From positions 215,793-279,792 of the forward strand of contig NZ_SJPT01000009.1 in the NCBI RefSeq assembly GCF_007860095.1: DNA of 64,000 nucleotides, given 5' to 3'. Shown here one piece after another: positions 1 to 8,876 of the stretch. Source of the DNA: Novipirellula galeiformis (lineage in GTDB: Bacteria; Planctomycetota; Planctomycetia; Pirellulales; Pirellulaceae). The translations under genes were made by a program, and so were the position numbers. Position 1 is the stretch's first letter. Every line of letters starts with the position of its first letter. The notes under the pieces were generated by a model. That model searched no databases and had not been told where the DNA came from. It saw nothing but the letters and a program-made list of their open reading frames with translations.

Positions 1-56
1 ACTTTTTTAACGGCAGCCAGTTTAAATTCTCGGCTGAATGTTCGACGCTTGTCCAT
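1..56 (-). CDS. 5' end of an IS3-type transposase OrfA (partial, runs off window)
   Basis: Only 18 codons lie in the window, reading MDKRRTFSREFKLAAVKK. This is the typical opening of the helix-turn-helix OrfA subunit of IS3/IS911-family transposases. The start at 54-56 has a good Shine-Dalgarno sequence (AGGAGA, 8 bases upstream), which supports real translation. Just upstream, 73-91 is a perfect foldback (TGTCAGA, 5-nt loop, TCTGACA), probably near the end of the IS. The rest of the element lies off the left edge, so I cannot see OrfB or say whether the copy is intact. Family assignment rests on a short N-terminus. Confidence 0.6.
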   Translation of the reverse strand, partial: MDKRRTFSREFKLAAVKK

Positions 57-254
57 GAATCGGATCTCCTGTCAGAGACAGTCTGACATCCGCCGGTCCA
101 CTGTCAACTTTTCGTGGGCAATTCCAGTCGCGTCGTCGACCATGCCAAGTGCGAAGTCGTTCATCATCGCGTTGAATGTTTCCGTTGGGGCCATGCAACG
201 GGTGAAGTTGTGCAGGGGCAGTGAAGTTGCGCAGCGTCAGGCTTTGTGTTTGGT

Positions 255-2320
255 GTTCACAAGTCGCGGCCAAGCGAATTGCATTGGCCAGCAGCAAACC
301 CTGTTTCAAGCGGCGCTGGCCAGGGCGTCTCGACGTTAGGGTATGGGACGCTTCCTTGCGATATCGATGCCCATTGCCACTTCCGTTCTCAACGCTCGCG
401 GAGATGCGCGGTCGGATTTAACAGGAGGTCGCAGAGTAAACGGAGATGATGGTCAATTCTGCTCTGTTCTCTCCGTTTTCTCCTGTTCATTCATTTCTTC
501 TTGCGGGGCATGGCTGCGCCGGTGGCACGATTTGTATCCATTTTGTACAAGTCGCGGCCAATCGAACTGCAATGGCCAGCAGCAAACCCTGTTTCAAGCG
601 GCGCTGGCCAGGGCGTCTCTACGTTAGGGTATGGTGCACCGTGTTGCGATATCGATGCCCATTGCCACTCCCGTTCTTAACGTTCGCGGAGATGCGCGGT
701 CGGATTTAACAGGAGGTCGCAGAGTAAACGGAGACATTGGCAGATTCTGCTCTGTTCTCTCCGTTTTCTCCTGTTCGTTCATTTCTTCTTGCGGCGAACG
801 GTCCATGCTTCAACGTGCGCGGACAAATCTTGCGCTGTCGAGACTCTTGCTCCACTACATTGCCGGCAAAAACATGTGGGGCAAAAAGATGCATCACATG
901 GGGAAAGAGTTCAGCGTCGCGATCACGCGGATCTATTCGTGATTTTTTTGCCAGACATCTTTAGTCGTCCAAGACGATCAGCACGGTCGGATTTAACAGG
1001 AGGGCACAGAGTAAACGGAGACACTGGTCAATCTTTTCTCTGTTCTCTCCGTTTCCTCCTGTTCGTTCATTTCTTCTTGCGGGGCATGGCTGCGCCGGTG
1101 TCACGCGTTGTGTCCATTTTGTAAAAGGGACGCCCAAGCGAACTGCAATGGCCAGCGGCAAACCCTGTTTCAAGCGGCGCTGGCCAGGGCGTTTCGACGT
1201 TAGGGTATGGGACGCAGTGTTGCGATCTCGATGCCCATTGCTACTTCCGTTCTTAGCGCTCGCGGAGATGCGCGGTCGGATTGAACAGGAGGTCGCAGAG
1301 TAAACGGAGACATTGGCAGATTCCCCTCTGTTCTCTCCGTTTCCTCCTGTTCGTTGATTTCTTTTTGCGGCGAACAGCCCATGCTTGAACGCGCGCGGAC
1401 AAATATTACGCTGTCGAGACTTTTTCTCCACTACATTACCGGCAAAAATATATGGGGCAAAAAGATGCATCACATGGGGAAAGAGTTCAGCGTCGCGATG
1501 GCCCGGATCTAGTCTTCATTTTTTTGCCAGGCATCTTTTTGTCGACCAAGGCGGTCAGCGCGGTCGGATTTAACAGGAGGTCGCAGAGTAAACGGAGACA
1601 TTGGCCGATTCCCCTCTGTTCTCTCCGTTTTCTCCTGTTCGTTCATTTCTTCTTGCGGCGAACAGCCCATGCTTAAACGCGCGCGGACAAATCTTGCGCT
1701 GTCGAGACTCTTTTCTCTACTACATTGCCGGCAAAAATATGTGGGGCAAAACGATGCATCACATGGGGAAAGAATTCAGCGTCGCGATCACGCGGATCTA
1801 TTCGTGATTTGTTTGCATGCCGTCTTTTTGTCGTCCAAGGCGATCCGCGCGGTCGGATTGAACAGGAGGGCACAGAGTAAACGGAGGCATTGGCCGATTC
1901 CCCTCTGTTCTCTCCGTTTCCTCCTGTTCGTTCATTTCTTCTTGCGGCGAACAGCCCATGCTTGAACGCGCGCGGACAAATCTTGCGCTGTCGAGACTCT
2001 TTCTCCACTACATTACCGGCAAAAACATGTGGGGTAAAAAGATGCATCACATGGGGAAAGAGTTCAGCGTCGCGATCGCCCGGATCTAGTCTTCATTTTT
2101 TTGCCAGACATCTTTAGTCGTCCAAGACGATCAGCGCGGTCGGATTTAACAGGAGGTCGCAGAGTAAACGGAGACATTGGCCGATTCCCCTCTGTTCTCT
2201 CCGTTTCCTCCTGTTCGTTGATTTCTTTTCGCGGGGCATGGCTGCGCCGGTGTCACGCTTTGTATCGATTTTGTACAAGGGACGCCAAGCGAATTGAAGC
2301 GTCCAACACCAAGCCACGGA
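255..2320. repeat. Mosaic tandem array, ~288-bp period, seven hairpin cores
   Basis: Seven copies of a hairpin core begin near 420, 708, 994, 1282, 1571, 1861 and 2148 (spacings 286-290). Each core is an imperfect inverted repeat: AACAGGAGG and AAACGGAGA on the left face TCTCCGTTT and CTCCTGTT on the right. The ~220-bp spacers are of two unrelated kinds but nearly equal length. Spacer type 1 (before the first core, after cores 1 and 3, start of the one after core 7) contains a stretch beginning near 'caagtcgcggccaa'. Spacer type 2 (after cores 2, 4, 5, 6) contains GGCAAAAACATG and GGCAAAAAGATG words. Open frames here are low-complexity and repeat-derived, so no genes are called. From 57 to 254 I see only the presumed IS end and unexplained sequence. 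Confidence 0.9.
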
Positions 2321-2327
2321 TTCGGAA

Positions 2328-2656
2328 ATGAAAAAAACACTCGCCTTGATCGGCGTCGCGATCGCGATCGCCGCGTTCGTCATTCCGCTACCCGATACTC
2401 GCTCGCTTCAGGCGGCGCCGCCGAAAGGCGTTGCACTGCCCGATTGTGAGAGGGGAGGCACATGGGGGTTCGCTGAATCGACAAGCGATCCCAATCGAGA
2501 ATCCGAAGATCGTTTACACGCGAAGGTGTGCGTTTTGTCGTCGGTAAACGAAAAGGGCGATTCGAGACGTTTCAAGAAACCATGTTTTCAGGCGGCGTGA
2601 CCTACATTCGCCTGCGACCGGTCAAGCTGATCCAACAAGTTCCCGAATCGCAGTAG
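2328..2656 (+). pseudogene. Small secreted protein, probably frameshifted
   Basis: The first frame (2328-2600) encodes a hydrophobic N-terminus (MKKTLALIGVAIAIAAF), which looks like a signal peptide or anchor, and stops after 90 codons. From about 2477 a different frame is open to a stop at 2654-2656 and reads like ordinary protein, including the pieces EGVRFVVGKRKGRFETFQ and GGVTYIRLRPVKLIQQ. The simplest reading is one ~105-residue secreted protein broken by an indel near 2515-2525. The gene starts immediately after the repeat array. Its Shine-Dalgarno is weak. Function is unknown. Alternatively the first frame is the real gene and the second is chance. Confidence 0.4.
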
Positions 2657-2721
2657 AGCGAAACCCAGAGGGAACGCCCGCCGACTGCGGCCTTTAAAAT
2701 AAAACTCAGGCCAGCAACACG

Positions 2722-2758
2722 AAAAAAGGGTTTCCGCTGATGAAGCGAAAACCCTTTC
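2722..2758 (-). terminator. Rho-independent terminator of tRNA-Leu
   Basis: Read on the minus strand, an AAAGGGTTTTCGC arm folds onto GCGGAAACCC across a 7-nt loop and is followed by TTTTTT. It lies about 10 bp downstream of the tRNA-Leu 3' end. Confidence 0.75.
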
Positions 2759-2768
2759 TTTGACTCAG

Positions 2769-2852
2769 TGCGGATGAGAGGACTTGAACCTCCACGCCCT
2801 TGCGGGCACTAGAACCTGAATCTAGCGCGTCTGCCAATTCCGCCACATCCGC
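2769..2852 (-). tRNA. tRNA-Leu (CAG anticodon)
   Basis: The acceptor stem is GCGGATG/CATCCGC, followed by a D-arm with GGC, an anticodon stem CTAGA/TCTAG enclosing the 7-nt loop TTCAGGT (anticodon CAG), a long class II variable arm (TGCCCGCAAGGGCG) and a T-arm with GGTTCAAGTCC. The discriminator base is A and CCA is not encoded. About 84 nt, normal for tRNA-Leu. Confidence 0.95.
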
Positions 2853-3102
2853 GATCGGCTGGGCAAACAATATCGCCTTTTTCTGCGAATCGCAAGTGGC
2901 TGTGGATATTTCCAACCATTCCCTTTTCCGCAAATTTTGCTGCCCCCCTTCGCAGTCGCTGCTGACATGCGGAATGCGGGGCTGGCGTACGCCGCTGTCT
3001 GTACCGACATGCACGGCAAGTTCGCCAAACTGGTATGCTAGAATGCGACGACTTGTGAACGAAAAATTTACGAATCCAGGATCTGAGCGAGAAACGGCAC
3101 GC

Positions 3103-3855
3103 ATGCAACTTCAATGCCTCGGTACGGTTGGCTATCATCCCAACGCCCAACGCCATACCTCGTGCTACTTCCTGCCGGAATCAGGGATTTTGTTGGATGC
3201 GGGAACGGGCATTTTTCGTTTGTCATCGCGAATTCAGTCCGATTCGCTCGATATCTTGCTCAGCCACGCACATCTCGATCACACCTGTGGTTTAACCTTT
3301 CTGTTGGATGTGTTGTTCGAAACGCCAGTCAAATCGTGCCGCATCTGGGGCGAGAAAGCAAAGCTCGACGCCGTTCGCAGCCACTTATTTTCCGATTTGA
3401 TCTTTCCTGCATCGCTCGACGCGGAGTGGATGGAGATCGATGAGCTAGACGAGTTCACGATCGGAGACTGCTTGATCTCGTATCGCACTCAAGATCATCC
3501 AGGCGGCAGCGTGGCCTATCGTTTGGAGTGGAAGAACGAGCAGAAACAATTGGTCTATGCGACGGACAATACCGGTGACACCAGCGAAGCGATGGCGGCT
3601 TGGGGCAAACGGTGTGACCTGCTGATGCAGGAATGCTATTTTCGCGATTCTGCCGCCCAGTGGGCTCAGAAAACCGGCCACTGCTGGACCAGTCGCGTCG
3701 CCGAAGTGGCGAAAGGCATGAGTCCCAAGAAATTATTGATCACGCATGTCAATCCACTCGACTTGTCCGCCGACCCGGTCGATCTCGAAACGATCCGCCA
3801 CCAAGTCGATTGCCCCGTCATTCTTGCCGAAGATGAAATGATCGTGGACTTCTAA
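3103..3855 (+). CDS. Metallo-beta-lactamase-fold hydrolase (RNase Z/PhnP-like)
   Basis: A 250-residue cytosolic protein of the metallo-beta-lactamase superfamily. The metal motif HAHLDH appears near residue 56 in 'SHAHLDHTCG', an aspartate in YATDNTGDT supplies another ligand, and a late THVNP histidine completes the site. Family knowledge suggests a di-zinc phosphodiesterase or nuclease; the substrate cannot be told from sequence. The open frame extends upstream through the antisense of tRNA-Leu, so I take the ATG at 3103 (MQLQCLGTVGYHPN), where homology-like sequence begins. It stands alone between the tRNA and the convergent nusB. Confidence 0.85.
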   Translation: MQLQCLGTVGYHPNAQRHTSCYFLPESGILLDAGTGIFRLSSRIQSDSLDILLSHAHLDHTCGLTFLLDVLFETPVKSCRIWGEKAKLDAVRSHLFSDLIFPASLDAEWMEIDELDEFTIGDCLISYRTQDHPGGSVAYRLEWKNEQKQLVYATDNTGDTSEAMAAWGKRCDLLMQECYFRDSAAQWAQKTGHCWTSRVAEVAKGMSPKKLLITHVNPLDLSADPVDLETIRHQVDCPVILAEDEMIVDF

Positions 3856-3894
3856 GCTCCCGGCTCGGCAGCGCCGCTCCCGGCACCGTAACGC

Positions 3895-4335
3895 CTAGCT
3901 GCGGGCTTCTTTGGCTTGCTGCGTTTGTTGTGCTTCGAAATCTTTGTAGAGTCGGTCGAGCACTCCATTGACGAATCGCGGGCTGTTTTTATCGCCGTAG
4001 CGTTTGGCCAACAAGATCGCTTCGTTCACGGCTACGCGTCCAGGCGTGTCGCCGTAGAGGATTTCGTAGCCTCCCAGCCGTAACACGTTCCGGTCGGTCA
4101 CGGCCATTCGGGGCAAGGTCCAATGGGTCGCAAGTTTACTGAGATGGGCATCGACATCGCTGCGATGCTCGAGGGTTCCGCTCAAAAGTTTGTAAGCAAA
4201 CTCGGTCAAGGCTTTACGTCCTTGCAAACGCGAGCGAATAAATTGCCTAGCGGAGTCATCATCGCGAGGATCGTTGACGTCCGCCTCGTAAAGCAGCTGC
4301 AATACGATCTCGCGGGCACGGCGGCGAGTGGACAT
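3895..4335 (-). CDS. nusB: Transcription antitermination factor NusB
   Basis: A 146-residue protein with the NusB opening [16 protein letters not shown] and the family signature '[27 protein letters not shown]' split here as [14 protein letters not shown] and [12 protein letters not shown]. NusB binds boxA RNA with NusE (ribosomal protein S10) in the antitermination complex on rRNA transcripts. Length is typical. In many bacteria it follows ribH; no lumazine synthase is visible upstream here. It is followed by 37 bp and then the convergent MBL gene. Confidence 0.95.
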   Translation of the reverse strand: MSTRRRAREIVLQLLYEADVNDPRDDDSARQFIRSRLQGRKALTEFAYKLLSGTLEHRSDVDAHLSKLATHWTLPRMAVTDRNVLRLGGYEILYGDTPGRVAVNEAILLAKRYGDKNSPRFVNGVLDRLYKDFEAQQTQQAKEARS

Positions 4336-4547
4336 GCGAACCTGACAACAAAGAGTGGGATAAATTAAAGGTAAGCCGGGATTCTATGCGGAAAAGGCGG
4401 GAGCGCCGATTGGGGAACCCAAGAAACCGTCGGGGAATCGGTCGCCGTGGTGCATCTCGCGCTTCGGCGGTCACGGTTGGCCGCGATTTCGCCAGGAATA
4501 ACGTCGTTCCGTTGCCCCCGTCGCGGGCTGGAGGTTTCTTGGCCAGT

Positions 4548-4593
4548 TTATTGCTTGGGCACGTTATTGCTTGGGCACGTTATTGCTTGGGCG
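4548..4593. repeat. 16-bp tandem repeat covering the kinase stop codon
   Basis: Units of TTATTGCTTGGGCACG at 4548-4563 and 4564-4579 and a partial third from 4580. On the minus strand the kinase stop codon (4580-4582) is the start of the third unit, so PPKQ-stop coding sequence has been duplicated downstream. The rest of the 4336-4547 gap between nusB and the kinase shows nothing recognisable. Confidence 0.85.
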
Positions 4594-6523
4594 GTTGGGG
4601 CTCTAATTCTTGCAGCCAGCGTTCCGCTTCTTCGACCGCTGGCTCGGCCCACGGCTGATCGGCATGCAGTTGGACAATCCCGCGGAGCGTCTTGATGGCG
4701 GTTTCCGGGGGTGCTGCGGTGACGGTGCGGCGAATGCGATCGAGCAATTCCTCCGCCCTGGGGTCGATCACAATCGCAGGAGCGCGCTCGGCAAGCTGTG
4801 CCGCTTCGTGCTTCGCCAACACAACCATCTCCGCCAGTTGGTTGTCGAACGGCTCATCGGGGGAGGTTTGCAGCGTGGCGGTGTCGTAGATTGCCAGCCA
4901 TTGAGTTAGGCGTGCCGCCGTCCCAGCGGGATCTTGTTGGCGATCGCTCATGGCATCGAGAAAGCCCTGCTCGGCAGCGGAGAGTGGCGAAATGCCCAGC
5001 TTGGCTTGCACCCCCAATCGTCTTAGCGTGCGTTGTAAATCCAATGATCGGTTTAACTGTTGAACCATTTCGAAGCGTGGGTCCTCAGGAAACCGCGTCA
5101 GAAATTGAGCGATTTCACGTTGAGCTTCGGCAGCGTTCTCGGATTCGGCGTGATCGGCAATGATTGCGTAGAGATCGTCCGCGGTGGGTTGCTTGGTCGC
5201 TTTGAAAAACAACAGCCCCGCAGCGATCAAGACGGCTGCCATCAACGAAATGGAGATGGCTTGTTTCCAATGATCGCTGGTCGACGCGTTGGCGGCTCCC
5301 GAGGTTTGGGGGGAGGCGACCTCGTCCTCGACCGATTGAAAGTGAGTGGGGCGGCTTGCCGTCGGAGTCGACGTCGCTTCGTCGTTTCCTGGGTCGGTCG
5401 GGCGAACCGTTGCGGCGGTATTGCGTGAGACGATCGTCGCTTCGAATCGCGAATCGGCTGGCGTGACTTTCGTCTTGTGGACCAAGTTGACGGTCTTGCG
5501 TGAATCGCTCGACGGATTCGGCGAAGCGGCTCGTGGTGGATCCGCGGCGCTGATGCCCGTCGTATCGAGATCCCCGGCGCCAGTTTTGTCCAGCAAGGCG
5601 TCCGTTTTTTCGGCGTTGGAGTGATCTGGGGCGGAGACGCCGGGCTCGGTGGGTAACGAACCGGCGTGAAGGGTTTGTTGATGTAGCAGTCCGGCCCGCA
5701 TCGCCTTCAAGCGATTCATCACCGACAGCGACGTCGGTGGCCGGTCGGCAGGATCCTTTTCAAGCAATTGGTGGACGAGCTCGACAAGCGCCTCCGGCAA
5801 TTCGGGATCGATCAATTCGAGCGGTACTGGGCGATCGCGACGCAGTGCCTCGACCACTTCGGTCGTCCGTTTGCCTGGAAAAGGAGGTCGACCGGTTAAC
5901 ATCGCGTAAGAAACGCTACCGAGTGCATACAGGTCGGTGCGCACCGAAACCCCACTGCTGTCGGCTTGCTCGGGCGCCATGTAGTCGGCGGTCCCCAGAA
6001 TCGATCCCGCCATCGTTTGTTCGCCAAAACCGAATAATTTGGCAATGCCGAAGTCGACCAGTTTGACTTTCCCGGCGTTCGACAAAATCAAATTAGCCGG
6101 TTTTAAATCGCGGTGAATGACCCCGAAATCGTGAGCGTGTTTCAGTGCCGCACAAATCTCGATCGCGATATCGATTGTGGTTTGCCAATCCAGTTTTTTC
6201 TGGCGACGAATCCGCTGTTGAAGCGACTCCCCTTCGACAAGTTCCATGGAATAGAACAATTGGCCCTGCTCTTCGCCGTAACCGATCAGCCGGACGATTC
6301 CCTCGTGGCGGAGACGTTTGAGCGTTTCCACTTCGGCATCAAAACGTCGCCGAAAGCGGGGTTCATCGGCAACGTGGGCGGCGATCAGCTTGACTGCGAC
6401 TTTTTCGCCCGTGCGTTCGTGCACGCCGACGTAAACGGCCCCCATTCCACCTCGACCCAATGTCTCTCCGACGCGATAAGGGCCAAGGAATTCAGGAGAT
6501 TTCATCGCAGCGGGGTCTAACAC
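4580..6523 (-). CDS. Transmembrane Ser/Thr protein kinase (PknB/Hanks type)
   Basis: 647 residues. The kinase domain covers roughly 15-275: glycine loop GRGGMGAVY (23-31), catalytic lysine K45 in KVAVKLI, HRDLKPAN with catalytic D139, DFG at 157-159 and APEQ at about 183. A Ser/Thr/Pro-rich linker (about 285-420) leads to one transmembrane helix (421-440), so the ~200-residue C-terminal part should be outside the cytoplasm. It is helical, Ala/Glu-rich and without a family I recognise; it may act as a sensor or tether. The first codon used is GTG; an ATG six codons later (6505) is an alternative. Large kinases of this layout are abundant in planctomycetes. Divergent from lnt. Confidence 0.92.
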   Translation of the reverse strand: MLDPAAMKSPEFLGPYRVGETLGRGGMGAVYVGVHERTGEKVAVKLIAAHVADEPRFRRRFDAEVETLKRLRHEGIVRLIGYGEEQGQLFYSMELVEGESLQQRIRRQKKLDWQTTIDIAIEICAALKHAHDFGVIHRDLKPANLILSNAGKVKLVDFGIAKLFGFGEQTMAGSILGTADYMAPEQADSSGVSVRTDLYALGSVSYAMLTGRPPFPGKRTTEVVEALRRDRPVPLELIDPELPEALVELVHQLLEKDPADRPPTSLSVMNRLKAMRAGLLHQQTLHAGSLPTEPGVSAPDHSNAEKTDALLDKTGAGDLDTTGISAADPPRAASPNPSSDSRKTVNLVHKTKVTPADSRFEATIVSRNTAATVRPTDPGNDEATSTPTASRPTHFQSVEDEVASPQTSGAANASTSDHWKQAISISLMAAVLIAAGLLFFKATKQPTADDLYAIIADHAESENAAEAQREIAQFLTRFPEDPRFEMVQQLNRSLDLQRTLRRLGVQAKLGISPLSAAEQGFLDAMSDRQQDPAGTAARLTQWLAIYDTATLQTSPDEPFDNQLAEMVVLAKHEAAQLAERAPAIVIDPRAEELLDRIRRTVTAAPPETAIKTLRGIVQLHADQPWAEPAVEEAERWLQELEPQPPKQ

Positions 6524-6666
6524 GAGTCATGAAACAAAAACAGCAGAAGGTTCGCTTCGAGTCGACATTGTAGCCGAACCGACGCGGCGTTCATGAGGCG
6601 AGTCGAGAAACGTCGGTCGCGAAAGTGCGATTTTATTGCCGCCCAGGAAACACTAAGATCCCGGCC

Positions 6667-8481
6667 ATGAATGAAAACCCACCGCGGCAGCGGGATCAAA
6701 CCCTCCGAGCCTCCACCGCACCCACTCGCTTTTGCTTGGCGATGGCCAGCATGGTGATGCTTTGGCTCTCCCAACCTCCGCTCGGGCTTTGGCTCGTGGC
6801 GTGGGTTGCGTTGTTGCCTGGATTGGGGCTCGTTTGGCAAACCTCGCCGCTGAAAAAACGCGATTTTGCCGCGATTTGGTTCGCCTCGACACTGTTTTGG
6901 CTGATATCGCTGCAAGGCATTCGTCATGCCCATCCCGCCATGTATGTTTGCTTGCTGGCGCTGGCGGGCTACCTCGGTGTCTACTTTCCCCTGTTCATCG
7001 TGCTGTGCCGCCGCAGTGCGAGATGGAACGTTCCGCTATGCGTGTCCGCCCCGGTCGCCTGGGTCGGACTAGAGTGGGTGCGGAACTACATGCTTACCGG
7101 CATTTCCGCGGTCATGCTCGGCCACACGCTGGCGGAGGTCCCCACGCTGATTCAAATCGCCGACCTGTTTGGCAGCTATGGAGTCAGTTTCATGATCGTC
7201 ACGGTGAACGTGGCGATCTACAGTGTGCTGGCTCGCTTTGTTTTCCGAAAACCACAACGCAGCAAAGCGCACGAGGAGCGTGTTGCGATCGAGGAGCGTG
7301 AAGCACGCTGGGGTCCCGTTTCGTGTGTGGTCGCAATTGCCTGTGTCGGAGGCGGTGTGTTGTATGGCCAATGGCGACTCGGCGAACCGCTGTCGGACGA
7401 ATTGGCGACCTTTGCGTTATTGCAACGTGACGAACAAGTTGAGTACCAGCAAGACGTTGAACGCGAGCTGCGCATTTTCCAGAACTACGCCAGCCAAGCG
7501 GTCCAAGCCCTCCAACGAAGTGACCAAGCGATCGACGCGGTGGTGTGGCCCGAGTCGATGTTTACCGGCGGATTGCCATGGATGGTCGTGGAACCCGATG
7601 CGGTGGTTCCCGAGCAATATCCAGGACCGCCAGAGACTTTTGTCGCCATGGTGGAGCAAAACCAAGGCTATTTCCTGGAGCGTGCCAACGAGCTGCTCGA
7701 GCATTGCAAAAACGTGAATCCCGGCCAACGGAAACCGCACTTGGTGGTCGGCTGTGGCGTGGCACGCTATGGATCGACGCCGCACGCTTATAGCGGGATG
7801 GTTCACATTTCACCCGCGGCGAAGGTGCCCGCATGGTATGGCAAAAATCACTTGGTGATGTTCGGGGAATACGTTCCCATTTTGCCGAGTCTCCCAGGCG
7901 TCCGTTCTCTCATTCCCGCGGGCTTGGGCGTTACGCCGGGGGATGGCCCCAGCGTCTTTACGGTCAACGACACAAACGTCGTGCCCTTGGTTTGTATCGA
8001 GACTGCGGTCGAACGGGTTGCGCTGAACCACATTGCGAACCTTCGCGATAATGCGGTCCGTGCGGATGTGATGGTGACCGTGACGAATGATGGTTGGTTT
8101 GATGATTCCAGTATCCTGGATCACCATCGCCGCTGTGCCCAATTGGTTGCGGTGGGAACGCGGCGTTCGGTATTGTCGTCGGCCAATAACGGTCCGACGG
8201 CGTGGATCGATAGCTGTGGCCGGTTGGTGGACGCGTTGCCCGCGGGGACGAACGGAGCGATCATCGCGACACCCCGCCGCGACCCGCGAACGAGTCTCTA
8301 TGTTCGGATGGGGGATCTGCCTGCGAAATTGCTTGGGTTGGCGTGTTTGATCGTGTTGGGGGGGATGGTCTGGGAAGCGGTGGCGCGCCGTCTCCGTCAT
8401 CGTCGAGGGCGAGCTACGGCCAAGCCCGGGGCCGATGCCGCCCCAACCGCCGCAGAGGCAATCCCTCCGCTGGACGCCTAA
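6667..8481 (+). CDS. lnt: Apolipoprotein N-acyltransferase
   Basis: About 604 residues. An N-terminal block of hydrophobic helices (roughly residues 20-210) is followed by a nitrilase-like carbon-nitrogen hydrolase domain (about 235-530) and a final membrane helix (AKLLGLACLIVLGGMVW). The catalytic triad is visible: Glu in WPESMF, Lys in YGKNHLVMFGEYVP and Cys in VPLVCIE. Lnt adds the third acyl chain to the N-terminal cysteine of lipoproteins, in the inner membrane with its active site in the periplasm. The start at 6667 (MNENPPRQ) is preferred over an upstream in-frame ATG at 6625. It is longer than the Escherichia coli enzyme (512). Confidence 0.95.
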   Translation: MNENPPRQRDQTLRASTAPTRFCLAMASMVMLWLSQPPLGLWLVAWVALLPGLGLVWQTSPLKKRDFAAIWFASTLFWLISLQGIRHAHPAMYVCLLALAGYLGVYFPLFIVLCRRSARWNVPLCVSAPVAWVGLEWVRNYMLTGISAVMLGHTLAEVPTLIQIADLFGSYGVSFMIVTVNVAIYSVLARFVFRKPQRSKAHEERVAIEEREARWGPVSCVVAIACVGGGVLYGQWRLGEPLSDELATFALLQRDEQVEYQQDVERELRIFQNYASQAVQALQRSDQAIDAVVWPESMFTGGLPWMVVEPDAVVPEQYPGPPETFVAMVEQNQGYFLERANELLEHCKNVNPGQRKPHLVVGCGVARYGSTPHAYSGMVHISPAAKVPAWYGKNHLVMFGEYVPILPSLPGVRSLIPAGLGVTPGDGPSVFTVNDTNVVPLVCIETAVERVALNHIANLRDNAVRADVMVTVTNDGWFDDSSILDHHRRCAQLVAVGTRRSVLSSANNGPTAWIDSCGRLVDALPAGTNGAIIATPRRDPRTSLYVRMGDLPAKLLGLACLIVLGGMVWEAVARRLRHRRGRATAKPGADAAPTAAEAIPPLDA

Positions 8482-8876
8482 GCAGTTGCTGCCCCGCCCT
8501 ATTGCTAAGTGATCTTGACTGCACCCCCCCCGAAGGGGATTCTTTCGGTTTGGGCTGCGTGGCGGGAGCGGTAAAACGGGGGAATGGATACGTGAGGGGC
8601 GTGTTTTAGCACATGTTAGGGGTGTGTGATCGCGTTCTTGGCACCGATGCGGAGGCTTCATCCTCCCCAAATCGAGCAATAATTAGTTCAATTTTGGGTT
8701 TGGTTGCACACGGTGACCGGGTTGTGGTTGTCGCGCTGGGGCAGTTTTGCTCACATACTACCCCGCGACGGTACTGATCGTACCGTCAACCCTCGTTTGC
8801 AGCTTGCATCCGGAACGCTCGAGCCCATGAAATCGGCGAACAGCGTTTGCACAAATGCCATAGGAAGTTAGACACA
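8482..8876. promoter_or_regulatory. Intergenic region with a perfect dyad upstream of the desaturase
   Basis: The gap between lnt and the desaturase holds one notable site: GACGGTAC-TGATC-GTACCGTC at 8767-8787, a perfect 8-5-8 inverted repeat 60-90 bp upstream of the possible starts. Its size and symmetry fit an operator for a dimeric repressor. No promoter could be assigned with confidence. Nothing else stands out. Confidence 0.5.

Noticed and set aside
961-1473. 170-codon minus-strand frame
   Set aside because: Entirely inside the 288-bp repeats.
255-2320. CRISPR or coding array
   Set aside because: Only two spacer types recur; open frames are low-complexity translations of repeats, on both strands and in several frames.
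2800-3102. N-terminal extension of the MBL hydrolase
   Set aside because: It would overlap the tRNA-Leu gene antisense and has no domain features; ATG 3103 fits the family start.
7810-8679. 289-codon minus-strand frame
   Set aside because: Antisense to lnt, basic and Cys/Arg/Pro-rich without domains; lnt itself is certain.
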